The notes under the pieces: generated by a model | What the model was told of the DNA's origin: nothing | Seen by the model: only the letters and a program-made list of their open reading frames with translations | The model's database searches: none | Part shown: positions 32,092-42,958 of the stretch, in pieces | Position numbering within the stretch: position 1 is the stretch's first letter | How the letters are laid out: each line of letters begins with the position of its first letter | Source: Aphelidium insulamus | Taxonomy: Eukaryota > Aphelidiomycota > Aphelidea > Aphelidiaceae | DNA length: 64,000 nt | NCBI GenBank assembly: GCA_036784855.1 | Contig: JAZDSV010000001.1 | Span: 62,001 to 126,000 of the forward strand | Reading direction: 5' to 3' | Made by a program: the position numbers and the translations under genes

Positions 32092-35000
32092 ATGGATAAC
32101 CAGCACTGCCATACGGCGGGGCCTGGTGAAGGCTTAACTGCCGCAGAGAAACTATTGTCGACGGAACTGGCGGCTAGTGCAGACAGGCTGATCCGCACGC
32201 GCACGCTCTCGGCACAGGCAGAGTCGGACGAGGTGGCGCCGGGTTCACCGCGCTGCTGTTCCGTCGAGCAGCTGGCGGCCGCGCTCCTGGCCGTTGGCGA
32301 GGACACGCCGAACGGTCGTGAAACACTGGATGCTGACAGCTGCGACGCGCCGCACTGTCTGCCAACCCCGCCCTCGCCAACGTCTGCCGTGCTTCGCCTG
32401 CGCCCGCTTGCCCGTCCCGCCACCGCCAGCAATGCACACGCGGCCATCCAGCAGCACCAGCAGCAGTACCGTGCCACGTGGGAGCGCACACTGGAGACCG
32501 CCATCCACTCCATCGTGTCCATTCGCGCGCTGCAGACTAAAGTCTTTGACACCGAGTCCACGGGTGCGTACAGCGCCACCGGCTTCATCGTCGACAAGCA
32601 GCGCGGTCTCATCCTCTCCAACCGTCATGTGGTCAGTCCCGGGCCGATTCTGGCGCGCGCCGTCTTCTCCGACTACGAGGAGGTGGAGCTGGCGCCCGTG
32701 TACCGCGACCCCGTGCACGACTTTGGTCTGTTCCGGTTCGACCCGTCCCAGGTGCGGTACATGCGCTTCGGGGAGATTGCACTGCGGCCGGATGCCGCGC
32801 GTATCGGCACCGAGATCCGCGTGGTGGGCAACGATGCCGGCGAGAAGTTGAGCATTATGCAGGGCACGTTGGCGCGTCTGGACCGGCCGGCTCCCGTTTA
32901 CGGCCCCGGCTGCTACAATGACTTCAACACGTTCTACATGCAGGCGGCCACCTCCACCAGTGGCGGCAGCAGCGGTTCGCCCGTGTTGAACATTCGCGGC
33001 GAGGCAATCGCACTGAATGCTGGTGCCAGCAGTGCCACCAGTCAGGGATACTATCTGGTGCGTATAGTTGTATATCTGTGTACATATGTGTGTATTTCTA
33101 TCGCTATATGTCTGTAAGTCTTTGTATGTAATCCTTCTGTGGAAAGTGTATATATATATATACTTGACTGTATGCTAATTGAAGCAGCCATTGAATCGCG
33201 TGTTACGGGCACTGCGCCTGCTGCAGCACGGTAAGGCAGTGTCCCGCGGTACCCTGCAAGTGGAGTGGATGCACTCGTCATTCGACGAGGTGCGTCGACT
33301 TGGATTGTCGAGCGAGGTCGAGATTGCGTTGCGCAAAACATTCCCGGACGGGTCTGGGGTGCTGGTGGCCAAGACCGTTGTGCCCGCGGGTCCGGCCCAC
33401 GGAATCATTGAGCACGGCGATGTCTTGTTGACAGTGGACGGACAGTTGATCAATGATTTCCTGCGCTACGAGTCCTTGATGGACGCACATGTCGGTGACA
33501 GTGTGACGCTGGAGTTACACCGCGGTGCGAGCAAGATAATGGTCCACATCCAAGTGCAAGATCTCCACGCCATCACACCGGACATGTTTTTGGAGTTTGG
33601 TGATTGCATCGTTCATCCAACAAGCTATCAGATGGCGCGATCATTCTACCAGCCAGCTGGTTCTGTCTTTGTCGCTTGTGCCGGCTACAGGTGTGTAGTA
33701 TAGTATATCGCATCGTTATCAAATGTCTCGTGAACGACATCATAGACTGGCCAATGCCGGAGTGCCCAATTGGGCGATTGTCACATCTTTGAATGACATC
33801 AGTACTTCAACGATGGAAGAGTTTATTGGAGTGCTAGCTGCCGTTCCTTCTGGGTCTCAAGTGCGCTTGAAATGTCGGCGCATCCAAAAGAGCAATCGAA
33901 TGTGCTGCCTAGTGCTGCAAATTGACCATCGATACTTTCCGTACGTTTCAAATGCCACTTCATTTTTCATTTTGAAAATATTCTCCAATAAACAAGATTC
34001 CGCGTGGCCCGCCGAAATTCAGAGTCTGGTCGCTGGGACTACACGGATGTTGTGCAGCAACCTTTGACTTTTCCTGCAGCGGATTTGAACATTCGCGCAA
34101 ATAAGGTACACAGTAGTTGCCTTTAAACCGTTTATAACTTATGACGTAGCCGGTGGATGCAATCAACTCTTTTATCGAGATGGACGCCAGCATGTTCCCT
34201 GCGAACCTTGTCATTCGTTCCATGGTCAAGATCGAGTCCACGGTGCCGTATCTAATCGAAGGCGTGAATAAGACAAACTTCACCGGCGCCGGATGCGTCA
34301 TCGATGCCAAGCTTGGCCTGATTATTTGTGACCGATTTGCCGTGCCAATGACTCTGGCCGATATTTCCGTAACCTTCACCAACAACGAAACGGTGGCGGC
34401 GTCGGTCGTATTTATGCACCCGTTTCGAAATATTGTCATAATCGCATTCGATGTCCGCACTGTGACTGGCGTTCCGGCCGTCAAACTGCAAACAGATATT
34501 GTGCCTCGCAGCACCGCGATGACCGCCGTCAATTCCGCGGCCAAGAGCTACGTCGGACCGGCCATACTGCTGGTGTTGGGCGAAAACGGACAGTTTGTGG
34601 TCAAACGCACGCTTATCAGCTCCGTTGAAGGTACTTTGTTTGAGATATGATGCAAGTAGTCATCGATATATATGTAGATTTGATGGTCGAGAGCGAGCCG
34701 CCGCCCAAGTTCCGTCAGATCAACAGTGAGCAGCTGGTGTTGGACAATCCCATCTTTCGGTGCATGGGCGGAGTCATACTGAGCCCCGAGAGCGGTGCCT
34801 TGCTGGGTATTGCACTTTGCATTATAATTGTGAGCTCATAAGGGTACTTTAGGTCTTTGGTCACCGTTTGAAGGAGCGTCTAATGGTCGGCAGCCGCCAC
34901 CTGTTTTCTTTGCCGGACTACCCGTCACTTACATCGCACCAGTGGTTGCTGCACTGCGAGCAGTGGATTCTGACAGAGTGCCTCGTCGACTGAGCTATCT

Positions 35001-35914
35001 TGACGTGGAGCTGGAACAAGTCTCGCTTAAACAGGCCCGGCTGCACGGTCTGCCCCCAGTTTGGGTGAATCGATTGGCGGCAAAATCTGCCGCTAGACAC
35101 ACGGCGATCCAAGTGCACTCCACGTTCTGCACGGCGCCAAAGCATGACGCTGGAACAGTAAGTCACGGCGTAAAGTCCTGGGACTCTTTCCAGCACGGCG
35201 ATATAGTGCTCGCCGTCCGCGGTGTTATTGTTACTCGATTCCTGGATTTGCATGCGGCCGAGACATCATACAAAGACCAGGAGACCTCCGTGTGGTAAGT
35301 GCTAGTGTGGCGTGAGGGCTCCGAGCAGATATTGCTGCTCCCTCCATCCCACATTCCGGTAGAGCATTGTGGAATCCAGCGCCCACTTGCGCCTCCATTC
35401 ATCATTGGCTGGTGTGGTGCAACAATGCAATTGCCTTACCGTCAAGTTCTGGAACAAGTCGTAGCCACCCATCCTCTGCTCAAAGTGTGCGATATCACCC
35501 AGGTGCCCTACATTTCTTGCGTACGTACATTTGTGTTATGTGTCTGATCTGGGCGCGTTGACATCTGACTGGGTTCGTAAAAAGGTAATGAAGGGCTCCC
35601 CGGCCGAATGGTGCGGCTTGACCAGCGGAAGCTTTATCACGTCGTTTGCAGATGTAGAAATGGCGAATGCCTCGAATGTGCAGAAATCCAAGAGTGGCCA
35701 CGATTATGCTCCAGAGTGGGCACGCGGTATTCTACACGCGATCAAGGCGATGTCACAGCACAGCGGAGAGCAGTCTGTGCGCCTGGAGCTAATTGATCGC
35801 CACGGTGTCAAGAAGGTGACAAGCGTGCGAGTGGACGAGGAATATTGGCCCAGCTGGATTGTGGACGTGACAGGCGCCGGCAAGAATGTACGCTTCATCA
35901 AAACGGCTGCTTGA
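32092..35914 (+). CDS. NMA111: NMA111-type tandem HtrA/PDZ serine protease (one in-frame TAA)
   Basis: Nuclear HtrA-like protease of fungal NMA111 type. Exons 32092-33057, 33188-33690, 33746-33940, 33997-34105, 34150-34630, 34678-34806, 34853-35520 and 35585-35914 total 3,381 nt, a multiple of three. The first protease domain has a full triad: His in [12 protein letters not shown], Asp in DPVHDFGLF, Ser in [15 protein letters not shown] ([20 protein letters not shown]) and a second, degenerate protease domain without triad follow ([18 protein letters not shown]), then a further PDZ region ending [20 protein letters not shown] at 35296-35298 interrupts the last part in frame, just before the conserved [14 protein letters not shown]. 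It overlaps a good donor (GTAAGT), but no acceptor I can see keeps this conserved block. Readthrough, a sequence error or decay are the options. Confidence 0.85.
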
Positions 35915-36011
35915 CAGCTCGATACACACAACAGGAAACAAGATATACGACACATTATTGAATACACGACTGAATACATTGGCTGAACATTTACTAACTC
36001 TCGACGAAATC

Positions 36012-39000
36012 TCACGCAGCTGAGCGCACCAAGCGCAATCCATCCGCAGCCTTGGCCCAACCTTCCGTGAGGAAATCGCCGTTGAACACGACAAGAATAC
36101 GCATTTCAGGGTGATACGCAAGTTCGGACAACAATTTAGGAGTAATGAGGAAATACTGACCGCGAGTAACGCTATCAGCCGCGGCATTGCACACTGTGTC
36201 CACCATAATGGCATGTACAGCCCGTTCATTCCGCGGATCCATGCCTTGATTAATCTGCGGCACAGCGAGCTGAATAGGCAGACGCAGCAGCGATATAAAA
36301 ATGCAATACCTCATCGACAACGCGGAAAGGTGCTGTCGACTGATATTGAAGAGACATCAGGTACGATATGATGGTCACTGCCTTTTCGCCGCCCGATTGA
36401 CGATGAGCAGATAGCGGCATCAGTTGATCCTCGTCCCTGAATTTGACCAAAATCTCCACGCCCCATTTGTGAATTTCTGCATTTTTGTTCACACCAACCT
36501 CGCCGGCACAGTTTAATTTGGCAAAGAATGACGAAAACCTATTGCTCAGCTTCTCCATAAGTGCGTCCAGGCTGGTCTCCCATGGACCACGGATTCTTTG
36601 CAACGCTGCCCGCAATCTACTCAAAGTAGCATTGTTGGCATCCAGCGAGTGTTGATGTTCTTTAATCTGGCAGAACGTGGGAAATCAGCGTACAGATAAG
36701 CAGCAATTGTACCTGCTTCTCTCGCCGTGCATACTCGCGCAAGATTTCCGGATCCGAATCAATGTTCAACTCTGCTTTGGCGCGATCTCGCGTCAACTCC
36801 ACGTCCAACTCAGCCAGCGTCCCCGGATACTACGGGCATTTAAATGCCAAATCCAATTCAATTATGACTAACCTTGTTAAATTCCGACATGAGATCATCA
36901 TCGACAGGCCCTCCTGCCTCGGCTGCACGATTCAGGCGCTTGGCAATCTCTTTTGAGTATGCGTACTCATTTTTCGCTTGACAGTCAAGACTGATACAAC
37001 ACGACAACATCTAATTACTAACCTCGCTCAGCTTCAAGTTTGGCTTCGTGATTCTCTCGGTCTTGCCTGGCAAGCTCGAGTTCCAACGCTTGTCGCAAGT
37101 TCTTAACTTCATCAGTTTCCAGCCCGAGCTCGCGGGACTTTTCGCAAATCTTTTGATATTTTATCAGGGCTTTCTGCATAGGTTTAGTTTAGATGTATTA
37201 TCCAATCAGTACCCGGGCGAACCTGAAAATCGATGACGGCATTCGCTCGAGCTGTACACGCATCAATTAGCTGTTGTTTGGCAGCCAAGTCGCTATCTGT
37301 GTCTTGCTCCTCGCGCTCTGCCCGCAGTTTCGTCTCCAGTGTAACTGCGCAAGATTTAAAATGTTATGTAGCGTAAATATGTAGACATTGTATCTCTGTA
37401 CTTTCTCTCGATCCGAATCGCTGAAACTGGGTGATTTGTTCTTGCATGGCACGCTTTCGCTGACTGATTGCCTCTTTCTCCGCTTGCAACTCCTTTTCTC
37501 GATTCGAAATTTCTTCAATTTGATGAATTGTCTTTTGCATTACTTTCTCGACAGCAGTCACTTGTGACGCAAGATCCTCATGCTCGCGGCGAAGACGAGC
37601 TACATCTTCGGAATCGGCCACTGCGTATGATTAGAGTTGCACAACAGCTTTGTAAACGTACAGGAATTGGCCAGATTCATGGCACGGCGAATCTTGCTCG
37701 AACGGACGCTCATTTCACGTGAGCCGTATCGGGACTGCTTACATACAAACATCACTCCGCCGGCAATGTAACGGCCGATGGAGGCTTGCTGAACTCGAGC
37801 ATCGTCTACGGGATTGGCCGCAATCGGCTGCAGGGTATGCGTGAGCTATGACGATGCAAGAATTACGCTGTAGTAACCGTGTTGTGCAGTTGGCATTCTG
37901 AAAGCAGCGCCACCATAATTGGCTCGGGGCAGTCGACAAAGTCTTTTGCCAGTCCATCAAATCCGAGCGCTTGTATCTGTCACTATGATTAGAATGACCT
38001 GGGACAAGTCTACTGCGTCATACCTGTTCCCTCGAATATCGGGATTGAAAATCCTCCAGCCGTTTGTGAGAAAAGTTCACAGCGTTAATCCCCAGTCCCA
38101 TCCGGTCAGAACATTCCGACATCAGCAGATCGTAGTCCTCCTTGCACTGAGTGACAAAACACGTTTGCATCCGTACGGCAATCAGCGATTCAACCGCATC
38201 CACGTGGCGCATATCACGTATGTTGACCTACAACATGCTTAGCACTGTAGAAGCAAATAGAGAATGCAGTCGCAGTACCTCGAGGCAGATGGGATCGAAA
38301 ACATTTTTTTTGAAACGGTCTCGATTTTGATGAACCCACTGCATGGCCTGGTACGACGCCGGGTTCCATTGTCGTAATTTGTCGGCCCGCATTCTCTTGA
38401 CATCCTGAATGCGCTGCAGTCTAGCAAAAGTTAGATGAGGCACTTAATGACCATAATAACAACGCACTCTTCCTCATTACGACGCAGATTGTGCATCAAC
38501 GTATTGCGCTCTTTAGACTGCTCCTCCTGTGCATCATTGAGCAATGAGCGTTCTCGCATGGTCTGCCGGAGCAGGGCCTGCTTCTCGGCTTGCTCGGCGT
38601 GAATAGGAGCAAGGTCCATGTTGGGTGGGTTGGCCAGTTTTTCTCGCACTTCATTCAACTGCTCCTCCAGCTTGCGAATTGTCTGTCGCTTCTTTGCAAT
38701 AGTGCTTTTGAGCGCCAGGAATTGCTCGCGCTTGTTGTCAATGTTGGTTTCAGCAGCGGTAATATTGTGCTGGAAGGCGCGCATTGAATCGGTGAACGTC
38801 TTCTGGCCAGCGTCAATTTTGCCCTTTTGCTGCTCCAGCGCCTTGCCTCTAGTTCGAAGCTCCCTGAACATAATTAGTGTGCCGTACAGACTCTAGAGGT
38901 TATTCCAGTGAGTGCTGCCACGTACTCGATACGCTCTCGCATCGGATCTTGGTTACGCTGAGCTGCATTCAGCGCAGCGTTGGCAGCTTGCATGGTAGCT

Positions 39001-40017
39001 TTTGCGCGCTTCATGTTGTCATACGCCTCCTCGTAGACCAGCCACGGCCGCTTTCTCTCCATGACGGAAATGCGTTGCAGAATCTGTTCGCGCTCCTGAT
39101 ACCGCTCCACGTCACGCTGTATGGTATTGTTGCGCTGTTCCAGCTGTGCGACTTCGGCCTGCTCCTCCTCCACACGCTGCAGTAATCAGAAAAGCATACA
39201 TATAGTGAGAGTGAGTAAATAAGGCATAATGACGCACCGCAGCAAGCGTCTGCTCCTTCTGACGCAGCTCTATCAGTTCATGGTAAGATTTGACCATCGG
39301 CTCGCCGCCCACTGTACGCATTGTCTCCACCAATATTTCATTCGGTGAAAGCTGTAAATAATCATTGAGAACACCAAGAGTCACCATTAACCTCTCTCGC
39401 CACACACACACCTTGGCAAAGGCATGCACACGCTCCTGCGGGAGAAAGTTGCACAGATTCTCCACATGAATGTTTAAATGGTCGACCAGTTCGCGCACCT
39501 CGCGCATTGTACAGTCCACACCTACACATGGATATATCCGGTATGTTGTACCGGACCACCACCAACCGTTCATGCTCCAGTCTGAACGATCGTTGACGGC
39601 ATTGAGCACGCGCTGTATCATCACCTGCTGCCCGTTCTCGCATTGCAGCGTGATCTGTATGACGCCCACGTCGCAGCCATGCCGCACAAATCCGCTCAGG
39701 CTAGGCGAACGCGACAGGATCTACAACCCAGTAAAGGCCTGGATGACATAGAATAGAGAGAGAGAGAGCACTGCCAACCTCTGGCTTGCCACCCAGTCCA
39801 AGGCAAATGGCCGACACCAGACTGGACTTGCCGCTCCCATTGGGCCCCAGCACAAAGTTGAAGCGCTGTCCAGTGAGCGATGCCATCACACACACCTGTG
39901 TGTACGTACAGGTCCACACTCAAAGGAAACGTCCGAATAGGTGAGAAAGTTCTTGAGCGTAATGCGCACAATGCTGCCGACGCCGTAATCGCCAGCCGGC
40001 TCAATTGGCTTTGTCAT
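36012..40017 (-). CDS. SMC5: SMC5, structural maintenance of chromosomes protein 5
   Basis: ATPase core of the SMC5/6 complex, used in homologous-recombination repair and replication-fork stability. Starts at 40017 ([30 protein letters not shown]). The N-terminal half-ATPase has Walker [24 protein letters not shown]; long coiled-coil arms flank a hinge in the middle exons; the C-terminal half has the ABC signature [18 protein letters not shown] and Walker B FRVVDE, then [16 protein letters not shown]. The Walker B glutamate is the last codon before a 55-nt intron (36255-36309). The gene is cut by many short introns; I verified only the first and last boundaries precisely. [14 protein letters not shown] separates it from SMC6 and the cohesin/condensin SMCs. 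Confidence 0.92.
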
Positions 40018-40396
40018 TGTATTATTGATTATTGAGTTACACATACAACGCTTTTATATACTCTTTCTTGCCTCTGCAGGAGTTAAGCAGTTACATGTAC
40101 AACAACTTTTATATTTCTTCAGCTTTGCTACTGCTGGACTTCTTTCTTGCTTCTGCAGGAGTTAAACACACCTTTTATATTGCAATGGCGTTGTCATTGT
40201 TTCATTGACTCTTTCTTGCAGGAGTTTACTATACATGTTTTTACTGAACTTCTTTCTTGTCTCTGCGGGCGTTAAATAGTTACACGTACAACACATTTCA
40301 TATTGCAGCTTTGCTACTGCTGGACTCTTTCTCGCCTCTGCAGGAGTTAAGCAGTTGCATGTACAACACCTTTATGTTGCAGCTTTGCTACTACTA
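40006..40396. repeat. Degenerate tandem array overlapping the SMC5 start
   Basis: Five partial units with the core ctctttcttgcctctgcagg begin at about 40061, 40139, 40209, 40249 and 40325. The longer ones share agttaagcagttacatgtac and agctttgctactgctggac. Unit two also includes ggcgttgtcattgtttcatt (from about 40187), a near copy of the SMC5 start-codon region at 40008. The array thus seems to have grown by duplication of the gene's own 5' end. Confidence 0.75.
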
Positions 40397-41068
40397 GCTA
40401 AGATGTACATATCATTGTATAAATAGTATGATAGCACTGCATCAATGTTAAGTTTGCAATTTTTGGAATTTGCAAATGCAAATCACCTGCAATTAAGAAA
40501 TGCTGCTGTATATATCCTTTTTGATATCCACCTCATTATGACAGTTTGTTAGCTGCCTGAATTTCTTCTACCATTATGCACGATGATGTTTCTGGGTTCG
40601 TGCAATTGGACAAACAGCTAGCCAGAAGCGATTTATTGATCGCTGATGCACAGATATAGGGTCCAACTTATGCTACACATGTTAATATGCGATGAATGTA
40701 GCATATTGTGCACAGATGATGCTGCTAGCGAGGTTTATGATGAGTAAAACATCTATAACAAATGGTAGTGCTGAAGAGACCACTGTGTGACAATTCTGTT
40801 TTCTCTGGCGTATGTATGCTGCTATGATATATACTTATCATTGCACTATGTGCTATTGCACTTGTTGGAATGTTGTGCTGTACTACGTTTGTGCTGTGTT
40901 GTAAACAACTAGACACGAGTCTGACAACTAATTGATACACGTTGTATTAAGTAGATATGGCAGGAGGGGCTGTATTACACAACCACTCCTGCCATATCAT
41001 TGTACTATGCACATTAATACGGGAAATTAGACATGTCCGCGCTTGTTCACAATAAATAATTAGCATTG
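40397..41068. other. Intergenic region before delta-tubulin
   Basis: About 670 bp, AT-rich, no coding signal. It contains the inverted repeat at 40954-40998, listed separately. No RNA gene recognised. Confidence 0.45.
40954..40998. repeat. Perfect 13-bp inverted repeat (hairpin)
   Basis: gatatggcaggag at 40954-40966 is exactly complementary to 40986-40998, with a 19-nt loop, and pairing extends imperfectly inward. The palindrome lies about 70 bp upstream of the delta-tubulin ATG. It could be a factor-binding palindrome, a small RNA hairpin or a relic of a small inverted-repeat element. Confidence 0.7.
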
Positions 41069-42889
41069 ATGAGTTGCGCGATAGTTATTATCCAGCTGGG
41101 CCAGTGCGGCAACCAGGTGGGGTTCGAGTTGCTGCAACTGATATATGCGCATGCTACGGGGGGTCAGCCGGGTACTTCCAAAGAGCCGCCGAGTGGTATG
41201 GGACGCTGGTCATCCACATCCACATCGACTAGCCGCGCATGACTAACTGCGAGAATAGATCCAGTGGCACACGCCATTCTGCGGCCGTTCTTCCGCGCCA
41301 GCTCCAAGACAAAAACCGTCAGACAAGCGTCAGACGGGTCGTCGATGGAACCAGTGACTGTGCACGAGCAGCAACTGGTAGCTCGCGCTCTCGCCATTGA
41401 CACAGAGCCCAAGGTTATCAGGCAGTTGGCCGCCGAGTGCGCCCGGCCTCAATGCTGCTGGTCCTACTTTGCCGACAACATGATCTCCCTGAAGGCGGGA
41501 AGTGCCAATAATTGGGCGTACGGATATTACCGGCACGGTCCGGCTGTGTACACGCGGGCGGAGCGGGCAATCAGGCGCGAAGTGGCTCAGTGTCGCAAGT
41601 TTGGTGGCTTCCTGATTATAGCAAGTTTGGCAGGCGGCACAGGCTCCGGTCTGGGTGCGTTATGTCTACAATATATATGACAATCAACAGTAATGACGTT
41701 TCTGTAGGAGCCTTCTTCACGGAGCGGCTGCGAGCCGACTATCCCGACGCCATGATTGTTAATCAGACAGTGTGGCCATTCTCCGCGGGCGAAGTTGCCG
41801 TGCAAAACTACAACACTCTGCTGTCATTGTCGCGCATTTATGCGTGCTCGGACGCTGTTATCTGCCTGGAAAATGATCATCTGGAGCGCATATGCTCCGA
41901 AAGGCTCAAGTTGAACTCGCCATCGCTGGCCGACTACAATAGAGTTGCGGCATCCATAATGCTCCCAGTGTTGGTGACGGCGCAGCGGGTTCTGGGCGGA
42001 GATGATGAAAACGCGAAAGCAGGTGACTACAGCCTGTTTTACGATCTCATTGCGCATCTATGTCCCAACCCCTCGTACAAGCTGCTCACCATCAAGCTGG
42101 CCCCCATGGTGAGATTGTAACATCATGAGTATATTTACAAGTAATTTGCAGATTCCGGCGGCGAGTTCATCGTTTGAAACGTTCCAATTTGCAACGCTGT
42201 GCAAATGCGTGCTGCACATGGCCATCACAAACTCGTCCACGGACCAGAAATTAAACTATTCCGTGCACTCGACACCTTCAAATACATTCAAACGATTTTC
42301 AAGAAAAAACTCTTCCAGGACAGACCTGGGTACGGAAGTGCAGTTAGCTTTAATTTTTGTATAACAACCTTCCCGCACAGCCGACCTGGTCGCAGATCGT
42401 GTGGAGACGTACAGATCCAGCAATCTCATCCTGGCCGCCGCACTATTTGTACACGGTTACTGCACTCGCAACGAGACCGTGGAGCAGAGTGTCCGAGACA
42501 GCGGAATTGCCAATCGCCATATTTACGCCACTGCTCTCGAGCCGCATTTGGCCCAACAGTGCCAGCATGGATTCCAAGTACCGCTCACGGTCTACTACTC
42601 CAACGAGTGCTTGGAGGGGCGGGAAAAGACTGTTGCCGCACTGCTGTATGTGTCATTGTGTTAGCATCAGCGATCCTAACAACTTTTCAGAAATGCCACT
42701 ACTCTAGTGCCACTGCTGGCCAAGGTGCTCGACAAGGCGCTGGCCATGTTTGACGCCGGGGCGTATGTGCACGGATTCAAGAAATTTGGTGCCTCCAGCC
42801 GAGACTTTGAGCGGGCGTTTGCGGCAATGAGCCAGGTGCTCACCGATTATGTGCAGCTGTACAACGACGACTACAACACCAATACATAG
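41069..42889 (+). CDS. TUBD1: Delta-tubulin
   Basis: Tubulin paralog needed to build or keep triplet microtubules in centrioles and basal bodies. Exons 41069-41195, 41259-41654 and 41708-42108 are clear; the remainder spans 42152-42889 with two more introns placed only roughly. Landmarks: IIQLGQCGNQVGFELLQL at the N-terminus; AIDTEPKVIRQLAAE; GSANNWAYGYYRHGP; the nucleotide loop IASLAGGTGSGLGAF; VNQTVWPFSAGEVAVQNYN; and the C-terminal KKFGASSRDFERAFAAMSQV. The SANNWAYGY and VQNYN variants and the FxxF C-terminal block match delta rather than alpha, beta, gamma or epsilon. Presence implies a flagellated life stage. Confidence 0.92.
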
Positions 42890-42958
42890 TGTAACTGTAT
42901 AACTGTATATTGGACCGCAGCGTACCCAGTTTGCTCGGTGATGGTTCGCTTACGGCTT

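Noticed and set aside
32245-32718. Antisense frame in the first NMA111 exon
   Set aside because: Overlaps the protease active-site region, which is clearly conserved on the plus strand; no independent support.
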